Shown: one piece after another, positions 1 to 12,560 of the stretch
Numbering within the stretch: position 1 is the first letter of the stretch
Layout: every line of letters begins with the position of its first letter
Origin: Eonycteris spelaea
Lineage: Eukaryota; Chordata; Mammalia; Chiroptera; Pteropodidae
Direction of reading: 5' to 3'
DNA: 64,000 bases
Assembly (NCBI GenBank): GCA_003508835.1
Contig: PUFA01000007.1
Location: 15,895,001 to 15,959,000 of the forward strand
Made by a program: the position numbers and the translations under genes
Notes under the pieces: model-generated
Database searches by the model: none
Told to the model about the DNA's origin: nothing
Seen by the model: only the letters and a program-made list of their open reading frames with translations

Positions 1-136
1 TTTTTTTTTTTTTTAACTAACAATATATTACTTTTTGGCATCAGCAAGTCTCAATTGATTTTCAGAACAAATTAAATGCCCTGATGGTTGTAATATGGTG
101 ATTTATCACCAGAGTCAGCAGCAATTTTGCTTTGCA

Positions 137-328
137 ATGGATTTAAGCCAAAGGTTGAAGGAACAACTCCACCTCCTTAAGTAGAAGGTTGAAAGTCTCA
201 AGGATGGTGCAGACACTAAGTGTGAACATTTCACAAAGATTCTAGACAAGGAAACTGCCGAGTTTGACTGTCAAGAAAGTCCTAGGAAAATTGAGTTCTT
301 GAAAGCAATGGACAGCAACTGTCTGTAA
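137..328 (+). pseudogene. Short coding-like remnant, unidentified
   Basis: From an ATG at 137 the frame reads 64 codons to a TAA at 326-328 with a single internal stop (TAG at 182-184). The translation is lysine- and glutamate-rich, includes KVESLKDGADTKCEHF, and looks like a helical or coiled-coil segment. One stop in 63 sense positions is fewer than expected for sequence this AT-rich, so it may be a decayed processed pseudogene or an old LINE ORF1 piece. I do not recognise a parent gene, and chance is a real alternative. Confidence 0.18.
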
Positions 329-839
329 TTAATTTCAGTGAATCCTTCGTTGCTTTAGATTTTTCTTGTGATCACTGAGGAAAACACTATTTTGTCAAGT
401 TTCATAAAGTGTCTCCTGCTGAGGTCATGAGATATGTCGTAATTTATTTTATTGTGTCTTAGACAAAGAATCTAGACAACAGGGCAACAAAGTGATTTTA
501 TGAATACTACTTTCATAACTAGAGTATCTCAGAACATTTTTGGTTGTTCTTAATCGACAAAGAAAAATCTAGTCTCAAATGGCTTATGTAAACAAAACAA
601 TTGGTCGGCTTTCATTTTGAACATGCCAAGAGATACAACATATTGAAAGAAAAGGAGATTATTGCTTTTTTCAGGTTATTTCATTATTGTTAAAGTGATC
701 ACTACTTTGTCTCTCTATAGTAGTGGAGGAGACATGTATAATTTGTTAATGTTTGCTTTTGATTCCTCAGAATAAAAAAATATGGTAGACTTAATTTGAG
801 AGTATGACACCCATAGCACATATTTTGATTTTTCCCCTC

Positions 840-1255
840 TGTATTAGTTTTCTAGAACTGTTGTAACAAAACACCACAGACTGGGTGACTTCAACAACAG
901 AAATGTATTGTCTCAAAGTTCAGGAGGCTAAATCTAAAATCGAAGTGTTGGCAGGGTTAGTTCCTTCCGAGGGCTATGAGGGAAATAACTGCTCCAGATC
1001 TCTTCATTTGGCTCATGGGTGGTTGGATTTTCTCTGTGTCTCTTTGCATTATCTTCCCTCCATGTGTGCCTATGTGCCAAAATTTCTCTTCTTATGTGGA
1101 CACCAGTCACATTGCATTATGGTCCACCCTGATTATCTCATTTTAACTTGATTACCTTTGTAAAGACCTTACTATAAATCAGTTCACATCCTGAGTTACT
1201 AGGAGTTAGGCCCTCAACGTATTAATTTTAGGGGTATATAGTTCAATCCATAATA
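840..1255 (-). mobile_element. MLT1-type (ERVL-MaLR) solo LTR, antisense
   Basis: The reverse complement follows the MLT1 A/B/C LTR pattern along its whole length: the start of the LTR is at 1255, the box with alternating GTCATTAGGGTGG-like and TGACTGGTGTCC-like sequence lies in the middle, and the end (AATAAATTTCTGTTGTT-like, then CTAATACA) is at 840-910. The 5-bp sequence CCCTC occurs at 835-839 and again at 1256-1260, exactly abutting the LTR ends. Five bp is the target duplication length known for MaLR elements. There is no internal retroviral sequence, so this is a solo LTR. A reading frame across 885-1151 is an artefact of the LTR. Confidence 0.85.
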
Positions 1256-1261
1256 CCCTCA

Positions 1262-2824
1262 CAGATCCAGCAACAACAGAAAAATGTTACCTCTCTATGA
1301 AACCATAATCTCTGAGGTGCTAGGGGCTTCTAGCCTCAAGCGCAGCTTGATTTAAGACCCATATGGTGAAACCAGGATATCTCAGTTTTCTTTCCTCTGA
1401 ATTGGCTCCATTCTATTGCTCAACATCCAACGTGGTGAATCTGATAATTATTTGATAGCCAAATATTGCAATGCCTGTTTTCTCTGGGCTGTTGCATAGG
1501 AGTGAGGGTTAGAATAATAAATTTGACTAGCAAATAAAATCCCCAGCACTGGTTGGATTGTCCTGACTTGTGGAGTGTACTTTCATTTCAAAATATATCA
1601 CTATGGCATAGAGTGTGTGGGGATTTCTGTTCCTGGTCATTTGCTAGCCTTGCTCATTTGTTGCATCACTTATGTATCATGCTAGTAAAATTTTACAAAT
1701 AGAGGTTATGTAGTGTATAGAGAATGGCTCTTTCCTCCGGAGAAAATTTACAATGTATTGTGAAAAACAGGATAAATAGTTACGTGGAGTCAAAAAAACA
1801 AACAAACAAACAAAAAGAATAAACTAAATTAGGGATAATAATCATTAGTTCTCAACAGAAGGACTAAGACATATCCATTTTGTCTAATTTATTTAAAAGT
1901 TTTAGATGTTTTTGACAATCTAAATCTAGTGATAAATGCTAGGAAAAAAGATATTTGGAGATTTTGATAAAATTTTCTCTCAAATGTGTGTTCTCTTTGA
2001 AGTATCCACTTTTAGATTTTGTAAAGAGTCAAATGTAATTACATTTTGTACTTTTAAAAGCCTTTTCTCTAGCAGTGTTTCAGTATAATTTTATTTCCTT
2101 TTGGAAAAGCTTTTATTTTCCTAAGGTAGGTCATGAAAATAGATTGTAGATAAAATACAAGAAGCTGTAGGAATGCTTAAAAGTACACCCACAGTCAAAG
2201 CAGTTTGGAAAAGAAAATTGAATATATATTTCCTAAAGTTAATTATTTGTTATTGTAATTATGAATATTTGCCTATATATTAGAAGGAAGAGGTAAAATG
2301 ACTTGTAAACTTTTATTGTTTTGCTGTCGTTTATCCCAGATCCTCAGATCAGACTCACTTGATATTTTCTTTGAGAGTAATAAAACATAAAAATGGCAGA
2401 TTTTGATTTATCCCCTCTCTTCATTGCCTCATCCTCAAATAAGAGTGCTGATCTCAGAGGGAAGTCATGGCCAGCAGAATGCAATATGGTAAAAGGAAAT
2501 ACTAAGTTTTGGTGCAAGTAATATTGGAAGAAGTGACTGTTCATTTAAAGAAGAAAGTATTAGAAAATAAATGCAAAAACGTAAGATTCCAAGTCTACTT
2601 TTAAGACATTCATACAGAAAGACCAAGACTTGGTTTCAATAAAGCTGAATAGTGTGCAATTCAGAGAATAGGTGAATTGACTAATCAATTTCCGATTATA
2701 TTTTACTGACCTCATAATTTTAACTGATATAGTTGCATTATTATGACCTATCTGTGTTAATCAACTTCAATTATTATTTTTATCACCATTTAAACTGGCA
2801 CAGCTGTTGGAAATTATTTTCCCC
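1262..2824. other. Unannotated AT-rich sequence
   Basis: Apart from the short CAAA repeat I recognise no element. The minus-strand frame at 2344-2544 (66 aa) has no family features and is taken as chance. Confidence 0.5.
1797..1815. repeat. (CAAA)n short microsatellite
   Basis: About four to five tandem CAAA units in an A-rich context. No poly-A-bearing element is recognisable immediately upstream. Confidence 0.8.
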
Positions 2825-3010
2825 ATGCAGCTTCTTCAGGTTTTCCCTAGACCTCTCAACTTGAAAGAGTACTTGCTATCTTGTGACAAGATACTCTAGG
2901 CTCATCTTGTATATACCCTATTCCACAGTCAGAATGAGCTAGTTTTTCAAGGAGCCCTTCAGTTTTTAATGGGAAATGCTATTTAGAGACTAGAATCTGT
3001 GTCCAATGAG
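2825..3010 (+). mobile_element. L1M-type 3' UTR fragment
   Basis: The run from the phrase around 2900 (CTCATCTTGTATAT) through AAGGAGCCCTTCAG and the TTTAATGGGAAATGCTATTT segment at about 2965-2985 follows the conserved 3' UTR of old mammalian L1 elements (L1M4/L1ME type), where the corresponding text is a GGAGCCCTGGTTCC block followed by a GAGAATGGTATTTAGAAACC block. Divergence is high, so it is old. The ends are not sharply defined. Confidence 0.55.
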
Positions 3011-5948
3011 TATACTTTACTTCTATGGGCTTAGAAATATTTTGTTGTAATTATCAATTTATGTGAAGAATACTATTGCACTTAGTAGAGAGCTTGACAT
3101 AAGAATAAATGATATATTTCTTGCATAATAATAATTTAAAGTCTGATTTATCAAAGTAAAATTTGTTAATGAGGATGATAGATTCATTTTGAACTTTGCT
3201 GGAGAGTCAAACTTGAAGAAAGTTCTCAGGGCTCACTTATTTTGGGAGCTTGAACTTGGACAGAAATAGATCTTGTAAGTTTGGATTATCTTTGGGAAAA
3301 GTAGCTTTTCCTCTCTGTGAAACAAGGATCAGAAACCAAGAACCATTGAATTTACTTCTAACAGCTTTCATGTGCTGTAATTATAATGTCAGAATATGCT
3401 CTTCGAGATTTCCATGTTTGTCAGTGCTTTGGGCTGCCATAAAGTGACATACACAACCACCTGTAATCTGAGATTCCATAAATTGTAGGCCATGCTTTTT
3501 CATTAATAGCAGTGGGGTCAAAGTGTCAGTTTTGTATCCATTGCCTTTCTCTGTGGCCAAGAGTCTACTCCTAAAGCACAGATTCAACCAAATACGTTTG
3601 TTTAGAGTATATCTGGTATAAAATTACTAATTTAAGGGGATTTTCAGACCAGTTTTACTTATACACAATATAGTCAGTTGGTTGACAGATACTGTGTAAA
3701 TGTGTATTTACTATGAAGAGATATTGTGAAAAATTCCTGTGTATAGGACTTTGTACAAAGACATGATCATGCCCCTGTCTAACATAAAATAGATACTCTA
3801 CTAATAACATTTGAAAGATATTATTAACCAAGGAAGATTGAGCTTCTCTTTTAGTGAGCGACAAGACAGTTTTTTAATATTGTATACCTGATAAACAGAC
3901 CAGCTCTTAGAATAATGTAGAGCTATTAATTTAGAAAGTACCTGACATACCCAATTATATTGAACATGCCTGTGTTTATAAGCTGAAGGAGTAAATATTT
4001 AATGTGACTCAGTGATCTCACAAATGCCACACATAGTTCAAATGTAAAAAACATTTTAATGGTTTTATGATTATGAATCTAGGTTCTGAATAAAAAAATT
4101 CATATCAAAAACTTATTAGCATAAACAACATATGAACATCAGATAAAAATGACTAAGGTTAAGATCGGTTCAAAGAACTATTTAAAATAAGCATAGTAAG
4201 TAGCACTTGTTATGAGGGCTTCTAGCTTATTCTTTTTAAAATCAGAAATGGTTATTAAAACATGGTTTTAAGATGACAGCAAAAATACAATCAATAAGAA
4301 ATTTGTTGGTATAAAAACCTATAGTATCCCAGCTAATTACACATCTTTGTTTTTCATAAACACCAAGTCCCTAATTATTGCTTTGGTCTTTTTCCATACT
4401 ATCAGAGCCTACCACAAGGACTGGGGTACGGATTCTTCCCCCAATAAACAATAGTAACACAGCATATACATTAACGTATTAGTCATCTGCTACCATTATA
4501 CGCAACCTTTTACATTTTTTTCAAAAAGAAGCATGTTCAGTAATTCAACTCAAATGTATGCAAATGTAGGTACTTTCTTACTAACCTCTTAACTGATGAC
4601 CATAGTCTAATATATAGATCACCATTTTTTATTTTCCGATGTTTTATAATTTCTGTCTTAAGCAGACATTACCAGATATTCAATTCTGATGTATTAACTC
4701 AACATTAATCCAAGCCCTAACAAAAGATATTAGAATTATAATTTAAGCTGGTATACTACAGAGAGAACAAAAGTGATTTAAAATTTTTTTCTGAAAGAGA
4801 AAACTTACATTTTTAAATAATTATGAAGATTAGGAAGAAAAACTAACCACTTTAAATTGGCATAAGTTTACAAGAACAAACCCTTTATGAAACACATTAG
4901 TTTTATAATTTAATTTTTTTGAACATATAATTGTACTTTTCTTTTAATGTATTTATTTTGTAACTAAAGTAATTATTCATTTAATAAATAAAATGGTATA
5001 AAATTAGGAAAGTCTAAATTATGTTTTTTATTTGGAAAAAGCTTCATAGAACCCTGATAAACTAAGCAATATGTAATACATAAACTATAGAACTAATGAT
5101 TTCAATAGTCATATAACTCACTGAGAAACAACATCATGCCTAGCACTATACTGGATGCTTGAGAATGTGCCATTTTGGTTTTTGTCTGCCCTGTAGAACT
5201 TCCCTTTCTTCCTCAGTGACATGATACCTCTACTTTTGTAAACCCATCTGTGAGACGTGGAAACTGTTGTCCATGGTTCATTCCTTCTACATGTATTGCC
5301 AGGCTAACGGCAAATCTCCCTGTACATTTTCTGCTTGAATTCTTAGTAAAGACTGGAATTTTTTTTTTTTAATTGATAAATCTATAGGATGTAGATCTGG
5401 ATTTGGCGGGGGTCATTTAAGGCCATCTGGTCCACTCTAAAGAAAAATTACTCTTGATAAGGAGAAAGTGAGAAATAGAACTCCAGCAGCATCACAAGAG
5501 GGCCTGGATACAGTCATACTTTAAGTGTATCTGTGTCATTGGATACTGTAGTCATGTAGGATAATAAATTCCCTTTTTTTGATTCATCTTGTTTTATGTT
5601 GTCTGTGTCTCATTAGAAATCAAATGCTTTCCAAATAATCCAAGGAAGCGAGAAAGAGATGTTCTTTAAATTGGGAGGCACAATTAATGAACACTAAGCA
5701 AATGAATCCTGCCCATGCCCAACAAGTGTAAGAATAGCAGAATTATGTGGAATAATTGGCTGGGTATAAATAAGCAGTTGGGTTTAAAGTCATATTTGAA
5801 AGTTACTAATTTTCTGGTAATAAATGTTCTCAAAAGTAATAATTAATATCTCAATAGAGAACAATGGATCATTTGAATTTAGATTTGTTCACAAAGTAAA
5901 TAGAAAACATTCCTTAAATCTGGCTACATGTAATATTAAAGATCAGAT
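3011..5948. other. Mostly unrecognised AT-rich sequence
   Basis: No gene or clear repeat. There is a T run at about 5360-5371. The region 5160-5530 has higher complexity and somewhat higher GC and may be an old LTR, but I cannot align it to a family. Short frames at 3250-3447, 3381-3587 and 3655-3864 overlap on both strands and have no recognisable protein features. Confidence 0.45.
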
Positions 5949-5997
<49 letters not shown>

Positions 5998-6040
5998 CCC
6001 TCTCCCTCTCTCTCTCTCTCTCCGCCCTCCCTCCCTCACA

Positions 6041-6073
<33 letters not shown>
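5949..6073. repeat. Compound (CT)n-(CCCT)n-(CA)n microsatellite
   Basis: About 70 bp of CT repeats with CCCTCTCC interruptions pass into CCCTCC units and then about 15 CA units. The plus strand is pure pyrimidine for roughly 75 bp, a form that can adopt triplex (H-DNA) structure. Frames on both strands across it (5824-6228 plus, 5936-6271 minus) give only Leu-Ser, Thr-His or Arg-Glu repeats and are not genes. Confidence 0.97.
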
Positions 6074-6074
<1 letters not shown>

Positions 6075-6468
6075 TGTAGGTGCTTCATTCTTTCTTTTAC
6101 TTTTACAAATTTTTCACAAATTGGCAGATAAAGTTCACCTTCAGCAACATCTGGCAGGGCATTGTCATATGGTCCCTTCTTCACTTTACTTCCTAGCTTT
6201 TTCTCTTGCCACATCTCCACACATGTGACTTTTTTTTTTTTTTTAACTTCTGTGGAATGATCCTCTTTCACATTTAAATTTCTTACACATCTATCTTTCT
6301 GGAAAGTCTTTCTGTGCTTCCTTGTCTAGGTAAGTTTTATTTGCTTATCAAAATTTATTTAATGCCTATATCTCCTTAAACATTTTCTGTGTGCTTCATG
6401 TCACTTTTCAGCATACATTGGGTTCCTTTTGTAAGAGCTTCTATAACAAATAATCACCTCTATTTTAG

Positions 6469-6490
6469 CATATATATATATATATATATC
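6469..6490. repeat. (TA)n microsatellite
   Basis: About 11 uninterrupted TA units. Confidence 0.95.
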
Positions 6491-6654
6491 ATATTGAAGT
6501 CTAGTAATTTATTTTGTTAGACCTCAATGAACGATGTCTTTTCACGTCTGTATCCTTATTATTTAACACTTTGCATATACATTGTAAATACTGATCTGAA
6601 ATAAGAATGAATGGTATTCTGATAAAAATTCAAAATGAATTATGCATGCATGAT

Positions 6655-7372
6655 CCCTGCTTACTAGAAATTATTCTCCTTCCAGCAGTCACACTCCTTG
6701 GTATTTACCCAAATGAGTCGAAAACTTATGTTCACACAGAAGCCTACACATGGATGTTTATAGCAGCTTTTTTTATAATCACCAAAACTTGGCTGGAACC
6801 AAGATGTCCTTCAGTAGGTGAATGAATAAATAACTTTGATACGTTCAGGAAATTGAATATTATTCAAGGATAAAAAGAAATGAGGTATCAAATCATGAAA
6901 AGACATGAAGGAATCTTAAATGAATATTTAAGTGGAATAAACCAATATGAAAAGTCTGCATATTGTATTATTTCAACGATATGACTTTTTGGAAATATAA
7001 AACTATGAAGATTTTTTAAAAGATTAATGATTGCCAGGGGTTAGGGGGAAGGAGGTGTGACGAGCACAGAGGATTTTTAGGAGAGCGAAACTATTCTGTG
7101 TGGTATTACAATGGTTGATGCATGTCATTATATATCTGTCTAAACCAGTAGAAGGTACCATACCAAGAGTGACCCCTAATGTCAACTATGAGCTTTGGAT
7201 GATAACAATCTATCAAAGTAGTTTCATCAACTGTAACAAGGTACCTTTCTGGTACCTGATGATGATAATGAAATAGTCCGTGTGGTAGTGGGGAGAGGCC
7301 AAAGGGTATAAAGGAATTCTCTGTACTTTCAACTCAGTTTTTCTATGAACCTAAAGCTGCTCCAAAAAATAA
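6655..7372 (+). mobile_element. L1MB-like 3' end (ORF2 tail plus 3' UTR)
   Basis: The left part decodes the C-terminal end of L1 ORF2 in decayed form (GGTATTTACCCAAATGAG, then GTTTATAGCAGC, then CCTTCAGTAGGTGAATGAAT). It is followed by a 3' UTR with TTGCCAGGGGTTAGGGGGA, CAGAGGATTTTTAGG, the AAGAGTGACCCCTAATGT box, a GGGTATAAAGGAATTCTCTG segment and the closing CCTAAAGCTGCTCCAAAAAA before an A-rich end. The order matches old L1MA/L1MB-type 3' ends. It is 5'-truncated and carries many stops. The frame at 6607-6825 is its ORF2 debris. Confidence 0.85.
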
Positions 7373-8310
7373 AATGGGTTTTAAAAATAATTCTTTTATG
7401 AAAATATGAAGACTTGTAGGTATGTAACACATTTTAATTATAAAAGTAATTATAATAATGGTAAGTATACTCCTGATTCACTTATTTTCTAAAAGGCAAA
7501 CCTGAATTTTTAAAAAAATTCTACACCTTTTGTGAATAAGAAACAAAGCTAGTTGCTTGGATGATAAAAGGAAACAGGAAAACAAGAACAATGTGCTTGC
7601 TGGCCATTCTACTGATATTTATTTAATCTCTGGATGGCATACCATTACGGGGCCATCTAATCTGCCATAAAAATGTGAAAGTGTCAACTCCCTTTAGACT
7701 TTACAAAACCTGTAGTAAGCATACATGTTAAATACTGTTGGTTTGGAAAAGTTAGTATCAGCTTCCTCTTTAGGAAAAGATGATGGTTGAAAAAGTACAC
7801 ATTGAAGATAAATTACATTCAAAATTGTCTCAGGACAATTAAAAGCAATAACATAAAAACAGTATAATCAAATTCGAGATTTTGTATTGCTTCTTTGGAA
7901 TTTTATTTTGTGACCATTGCAAAGTAAAGCATTTTACTCTCCTCTGTTCTGACCTTCCCAACCCCCCCCTCCCTTTTTGGCCCACTTGATCTAGATGTTG
8001 AATAGCAGACAGTTTTATTTTTCAAAGTGAACTTTTATTGCGTGAAGTTATTTGCACAGTTCCATTCTCATTCTTTGAGAATAAGAGGTAAATGATTATT
8101 CAGATGTATTTTTACATTTACAAACAGTTTTAAAATTTAATAACAAAGAAATGCAGAACAAAGTAAATTGAGAAGTATGGGTCTGTGGGTGGGTTGGGGA
8201 GGAAAATGTGTAAAAATCTTTATGGAGTAGCACAACCTGCAGCATTACTATTAAACATCCATCAAACAATATGTTGTGCTTCAATGAACAATAGATATCT
8301 GAATAGGCTA
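7373..8310. other. Unannotated sequence with a short C run
   Basis: No element recognised. A C-rich tract of nine pyrimidines lies near 7962-7975. Short frames here on both strands are not supported by any other feature. Confidence 0.4.
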
Positions 8311-8314
8311 TATA

Positions 8315-8357
<43 letters not shown>

Positions 8358-8460
8358 TGTATGTATCCATATATATGTATAAAGTTGTGTATATGAATAT
8401 ATGTGTATATGCATGTGTATATACATGTATGTGTATATACTAAATATATATATGTATGCA
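8311..8460. repeat. (TA)n passing into (TATG/TGTA)n
   Basis: TA repeats from about 8311 to 8351, interrupted once, continue into degenerate alternating TATG/CATA/TGTA sequence to about 8460. The whole block is largely self-complementary. A plus-strand frame through it encodes only an Ile-Tyr repeat. Confidence 0.93.
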
Positions 8461-8764
8461 TATTAGTCAATAGCATAGTTTATTTTATTTCTTATATTTA
8501 CTTGTCTCTTTCTTACCAGTTTCTAGTTTATCCATTGTGGTGGTTCTATTAGCAGTAATATGTGTATGCTTTTTGTTTCTTTAAAAAGTCTAACTTTATT
8601 TAAAATAGAGAAAGGTATCATAGAGCTAAATTTTTAATTAATGGGAAGAAAACAGATATAGTCATATAATAATATAAAAGTTTGTATTACTTTGGGAACC
8701 TAGGTTTTAATAACTCAAATTTATATACGTGCCTCATAAAGTATTGTAGAATAAATATTGAAAT

Positions 8765-8905
8765 CAGTGGGATGCAGGAGATCTAATATCCAGCCTCACC
8801 TCTAACATTGATGAACTCCGTTATATTGAGTAAGTCAGCTAACTTTCTCCCCTCAAATTTCTCATCTGTTGCATGGCGGGGAGAGCAAATTGGAAGGAGC
8901 ATAAG
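8765..8905 (+). mobile_element. MIR SINE fragment
   Basis: CCAGCCTCACCTCTAACATT, then GTAAGTCAGCTAACTTTCTC and CAAATTTCTCATCTGTTGCATGG follow the MIR core and 3' part (CTCTGCCACTTACTAGC, then AAGTCACTTAACCTCTC, then GTTTCCTCATCTGTAAAATGG in the family). The 3' LINE-like tail is missing. Confidence 0.6.
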
Positions 8906-11369
8906 ATTAAACCAGATTAACGGTCGCCAAAGTTTTTCAACCCCAAATTTCCTTTTCACTATTTTGCTTATGATTCAAAGGGGCTGTCTATCATAGTATT
9001 TGATTAGGAGGCAGTTACTTTGTTTTCATTTTTTTTAATTAAAAATATTTTACTAATTATAGACACATTCAGCATTTTGAATATGAATAACCTTGCTATA
9101 TCATCCTGCTAAGACATTTATGGTTATATTTAACCTTTTAGGTCTTATAATTATGGTAATTTGTAATTTCCATTAGGCTTCCTGAACTATTGAAATACCT
9201 CCTGAATCCTCACTGTAACCTTTTGCCTTTAGGTTTCTAATATCTCATGATATATACATTAAGCTTTGCATATGCTAATATAGTATAATATTGCCCATGT
9301 TAAAGGTATGTTTAGCTGAAGGCATTTGTAGGAAATATAGCTGGTTTGCATTGTGCTCACTCATAGCTCTGCAGCGAATTCAATATACCTTCATCCATTG
9401 GTGCTTTTCATTCACTAGAGCCCACCAACTCCCTCAGTTGCCCTCATGTCATTCTAGCCCTGACCAGGGGTCCAAATTCAACCTTAGTTGCCACAGAGTT
9501 GTTGAGCATTACAATTTCTTTTTCTATGGAACATTGAAGACTATAAGACTGAAGAAAATAATTTCAAAACACCTTCATAGCCAAGGACAAATCACCCCTT
9601 TTCCCCCAGACATGTGCATATACACAAGTACACTAGAGATTTTTGGTCACGTTTATTCTTAGGGCATTGAGTCAAAAGGAAGGCTATGCCCAGGCAAAAA
9701 GGAAGCATTGTATTTTCTTACTCCAGTATGAGATGTCTACCAAGCTCAGTAACCTTATCTAGTATTTTCCAACATTCTTTTAAGGAAACATCTAGTCCCA
9801 TCCGCAGAGGTGTGATACAGCTCTATGTGCCAAGGAAACCTGTACAGTTAGTTATACACCATCCATTCATGATCCATGATGTTAAGTAACACTAAATATT
9901 ACGTACCACCGTCTGCTGGATATTAACAGCATATCTCAAGTTGAAGTTTTTCAAGCTTTTTATTTCCCTATAAATCCTTCATGATTACAAGCCAAGGAGA
10001 GATGAATAAGGTCAGGGTCTAATTGTGAATGTGGTCATCTGTGCACGTGATCTTTACATGTTTTTTTGCCTCAGAGACAATTTGTCGATTTAGCACTCTT
10101 GTTAGTTTAGCCTCAATACATATCAAAATGGTGAAGCTTGGGCTAAATGGCAGCATATCTACCTTAACATAACTTACATTTTTAATCTTTATTTTTGCCA
10201 GAATAAAAAAAAGAAGAGATCATGTCAACAGATATTTTATATGGTGACTTCCTCTAAAATCGATGATAAATGAGTCAGTATTTAGCGTTTTCGTTCTCCT
10301 TACCACTTTCTGTCATGATCCCTATATACTTACATTTTTTCTTGACAGATCTCATTTTGTCACTTAGAAGAAAATAGATTATTATTTTTGTAACTCAGAT
10401 ATCAATTATAATTATTTCAATAGCTACAGATAGTATGTTTTTCTTCAAGGAGAGCTTACAAGGTGGAGAAAGCAAAAGCTAATGGTCATCATTCACTCTC
10501 CTGGGCTCATTACTCAAACAGGTATTCATTTCGAAGAGGAAATAAGATTTTCTGAGTATAATTTACATATTCAACAGCTTTTGCCTTGCATTTTTCAAAA
10601 TTATAGAAAAATGCTACCTGTTTATTATTATTAAACATGTCAGAGGCTCCAGTGACATTCTGTTGATTGTATGTGACAGATTCCTGGCATTATCTCCTTT
10701 AACCCCAATGTCTCCTTAAGAGGGTATTAAATGCACATGTAACGATAGTGACTGAAAGTTCCCTACACCAAAGCCCTTAATCTAAGAGACTGATAGAACA
10801 GGAGATCATGAAAATAGGTAGACTGCTCACACCCCTACTCCTTCAGATCTTTAGAGACTTTCACTAATAGGAAAATGACATTTATTTTTCTACTGAGGTT
10901 CTTCCCTCTCTGTGATGATGCAGGGTTGTGTGGATAGGAGTGAATCTTCTTTCCTCATGGAGCAGAACCTTGTCTTTCACATGGCATGGAAGGGCATGAG
11001 AAAGAGGGGAGTTCTCATTCGTATTTTCTAGAGACAAGAGTCCATTCAGTCCTCAGCTTCCCTGATTATTATGACAAAAAGAAATACTCTAAGAGTACAG
11101 CAACAATAAAAAATCCTAAAGACATAGCCAACCAGCTTATGCAACTAGCTAACAAACAAACAAACAAACAGATAAATAGAATAGCTCCTCTCAAGTGTTT
11201 ACACTTAGATGTTGTCCATATTCATACAGATTATACTACTTGTAGCTAAAAAATTCCTATATCTGAGTGAAGGATAAGAGGGCTGTAATTACGTTACATT
11301 ATTTTTCCTAGAAGACATATCTGATATAATTTACTTTAATATGTTTATTTTTCCATTACCAAGATAATG
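8906..11369. other. Unannotated sequence; no supported gene
   Basis: A 123-codon plus-strand frame (9291-9662) covers a block of higher sequence complexity (about 9330-9640), but it has no domain, signal peptide or splice signals that I can defend. The frame at 9686-9889 is similar. A short (ACAA)n repeat sits at 11150-11170. Part of this block may be conserved non-coding sequence; nothing firmer can be said. Confidence 0.4.
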
Positions 11370-11560
11370 TAAAATTATTTATTCAACTAATATTTATTAA
11401 GTACTCAGTATGAGATTCTATTGTAAGTTCTTGTGATATACATCAGTGAATAAATGAGAAGAAATTTCCTACCTTCATAGAACTTTCTAGTGAGGAAAGA
11501 TGAATGATAAGCAAATATATGTTTGAATATGTGGAGTATGTCAGATTTATCATGCTCTCT
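11370..11560 (-). mobile_element. L2 LINE 3' end, antisense
   Basis: TTATTCAACTAATATTTATT and TAAGTACTCAGTATGAGATTC, then ATCAGTGAATAAATGAG and ACCTTCATAGAACTTTCTAG match the antisense L2 3' end (family text: ATTTATTGAGCACCTACTAT, then GTGAACAAAACAGAC, then CCCTCATGGAGCTTACATTC). The reverse complement ends in the tandem TGAA/AATA-like L2 tail. Confidence 0.7.
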
Positions 11561-12374
11561 GGATTTCACAAAATAGTTGTAAATTTCTTTCCTCCTTCTT
11601 GCCTATTCTGAAATATATTTTTCTGAATTGATGCAAGCTCAAAAATCTGATGTCAATTAACATCCTGTAAGGACTCCTGTGCCTTGGCAAGTATTTATTC
11701 TCAAGGGCATTGCATGATTCAGTGATTCTGATAATCGATTACTTATGCTAGTAACTACGAATATCCCATGATTTTGTATTTCTACACTTTTCTTGAATGA
11801 TCTGCTATTCCACAGTCGTGTGGGGTATATCAATAATAATGGTGTGTACAATGTGAAAAATACAGTAACAGGGACATATAAGTATAATGAGAAATTCTAA
11901 CCAGGCAGAAGAGACTCATTTTGATATATAATCACCTTAAAGAACCTATACAATTAATCATTTGCTCAGTAGCGATAAGAAATTAAAGTAGTCTCATTTT
12001 ATTTACAAGCAAATCTGAAAAAATTCAACCTAAAAGGAGATCAGTCCAACATTATGGAAAAGAATTATAGGTGATCTTTTTTAAAGTATTTATTTTTCTT
12101 TCTTCAAAATGTATTTATTTAATATTAATAACTGTAAGGAAATTACGATTGTCAAAATATTTATTACATTTTTAATTGCAATAAATTGGATTATTTAATT
12201 TGAAAACATTTTATTTGAAAGTCATATGTTAGGACAGGACAAATAAAAATGAAAAGTATTTCCACAGGCAGTAGAAATGCTACTTACATTAAATATCTTG
12301 TCTTTTTCTACTAAAGCAGATCTTATATAACATAGCATAATCACAGGAGTAACATCCTATCTTCTTTGCCTTTA
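11561..12374. other. Unannotated AT-rich sequence
   Basis: I see no gene or family-level repeat; A/T-rich runs dominate 12050-12260. Confidence 0.4.
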
Positions 12375-12560
12375 GAAACAAATCACTAGATCCAGCCTGC
12401 ACCAAAAGTCAGAGATTACACAGGCAAATGGACACCAGAAAGTGGGAGATCGGTGTGGGGAACATTGGAATCTATTTACCCCTGTAACAAACAACCTCAA
12501 AAATCTCATTAACGTAAATAAACATTATGTCTTGCTTACATTACATGTTGATGGCTGTCC
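12375..12560 (-). mobile_element. MLT1-like LTR fragment, antisense
   Basis: CAAATCACTAGATCCAGCCT, then GAGATTACACAGGCAAATGG and CACCAGAAAGTGGGAGATC match the antisense start of MLT1 LTRs (family: CACTAAGTCCAGCCCACACT, GGGATTACACAAGGGC, ACCAGGAGGTGGGGATCA). The next part, CCTGTAACAAACAACCTC to about 12545, resembles the opposite LTR end in the same orientation, so two fragments may abut. Confidence 0.5.

Noticed and set aside
885..1151. 88-aa plus-strand frame
   Set aside because: Lies wholly inside the antisense MLT1 LTR.
5824..6271. Reading frames of 134 aa (plus) and 111 aa (minus)
   Set aside because: Both translate the CT/CA microsatellite into simple repeats (Leu-Ser, Thr-His, Arg-Glu); no protein features.
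6607..6825. 72-aa frame as a possible gene
   Set aside because: It is a decayed L1 ORF2 C-terminal piece.
8290..8460. TA/TATG block considered as a CRISPR-like or satellite array
   Set aside because: No spacer-repeat structure; it is a degenerate dinucleotide and tetranucleotide microsatellite.
9291..9662. 123-aa plus-strand frame
   Set aside because: No signal peptide, domain or flanking splice sites, and composition looks random.
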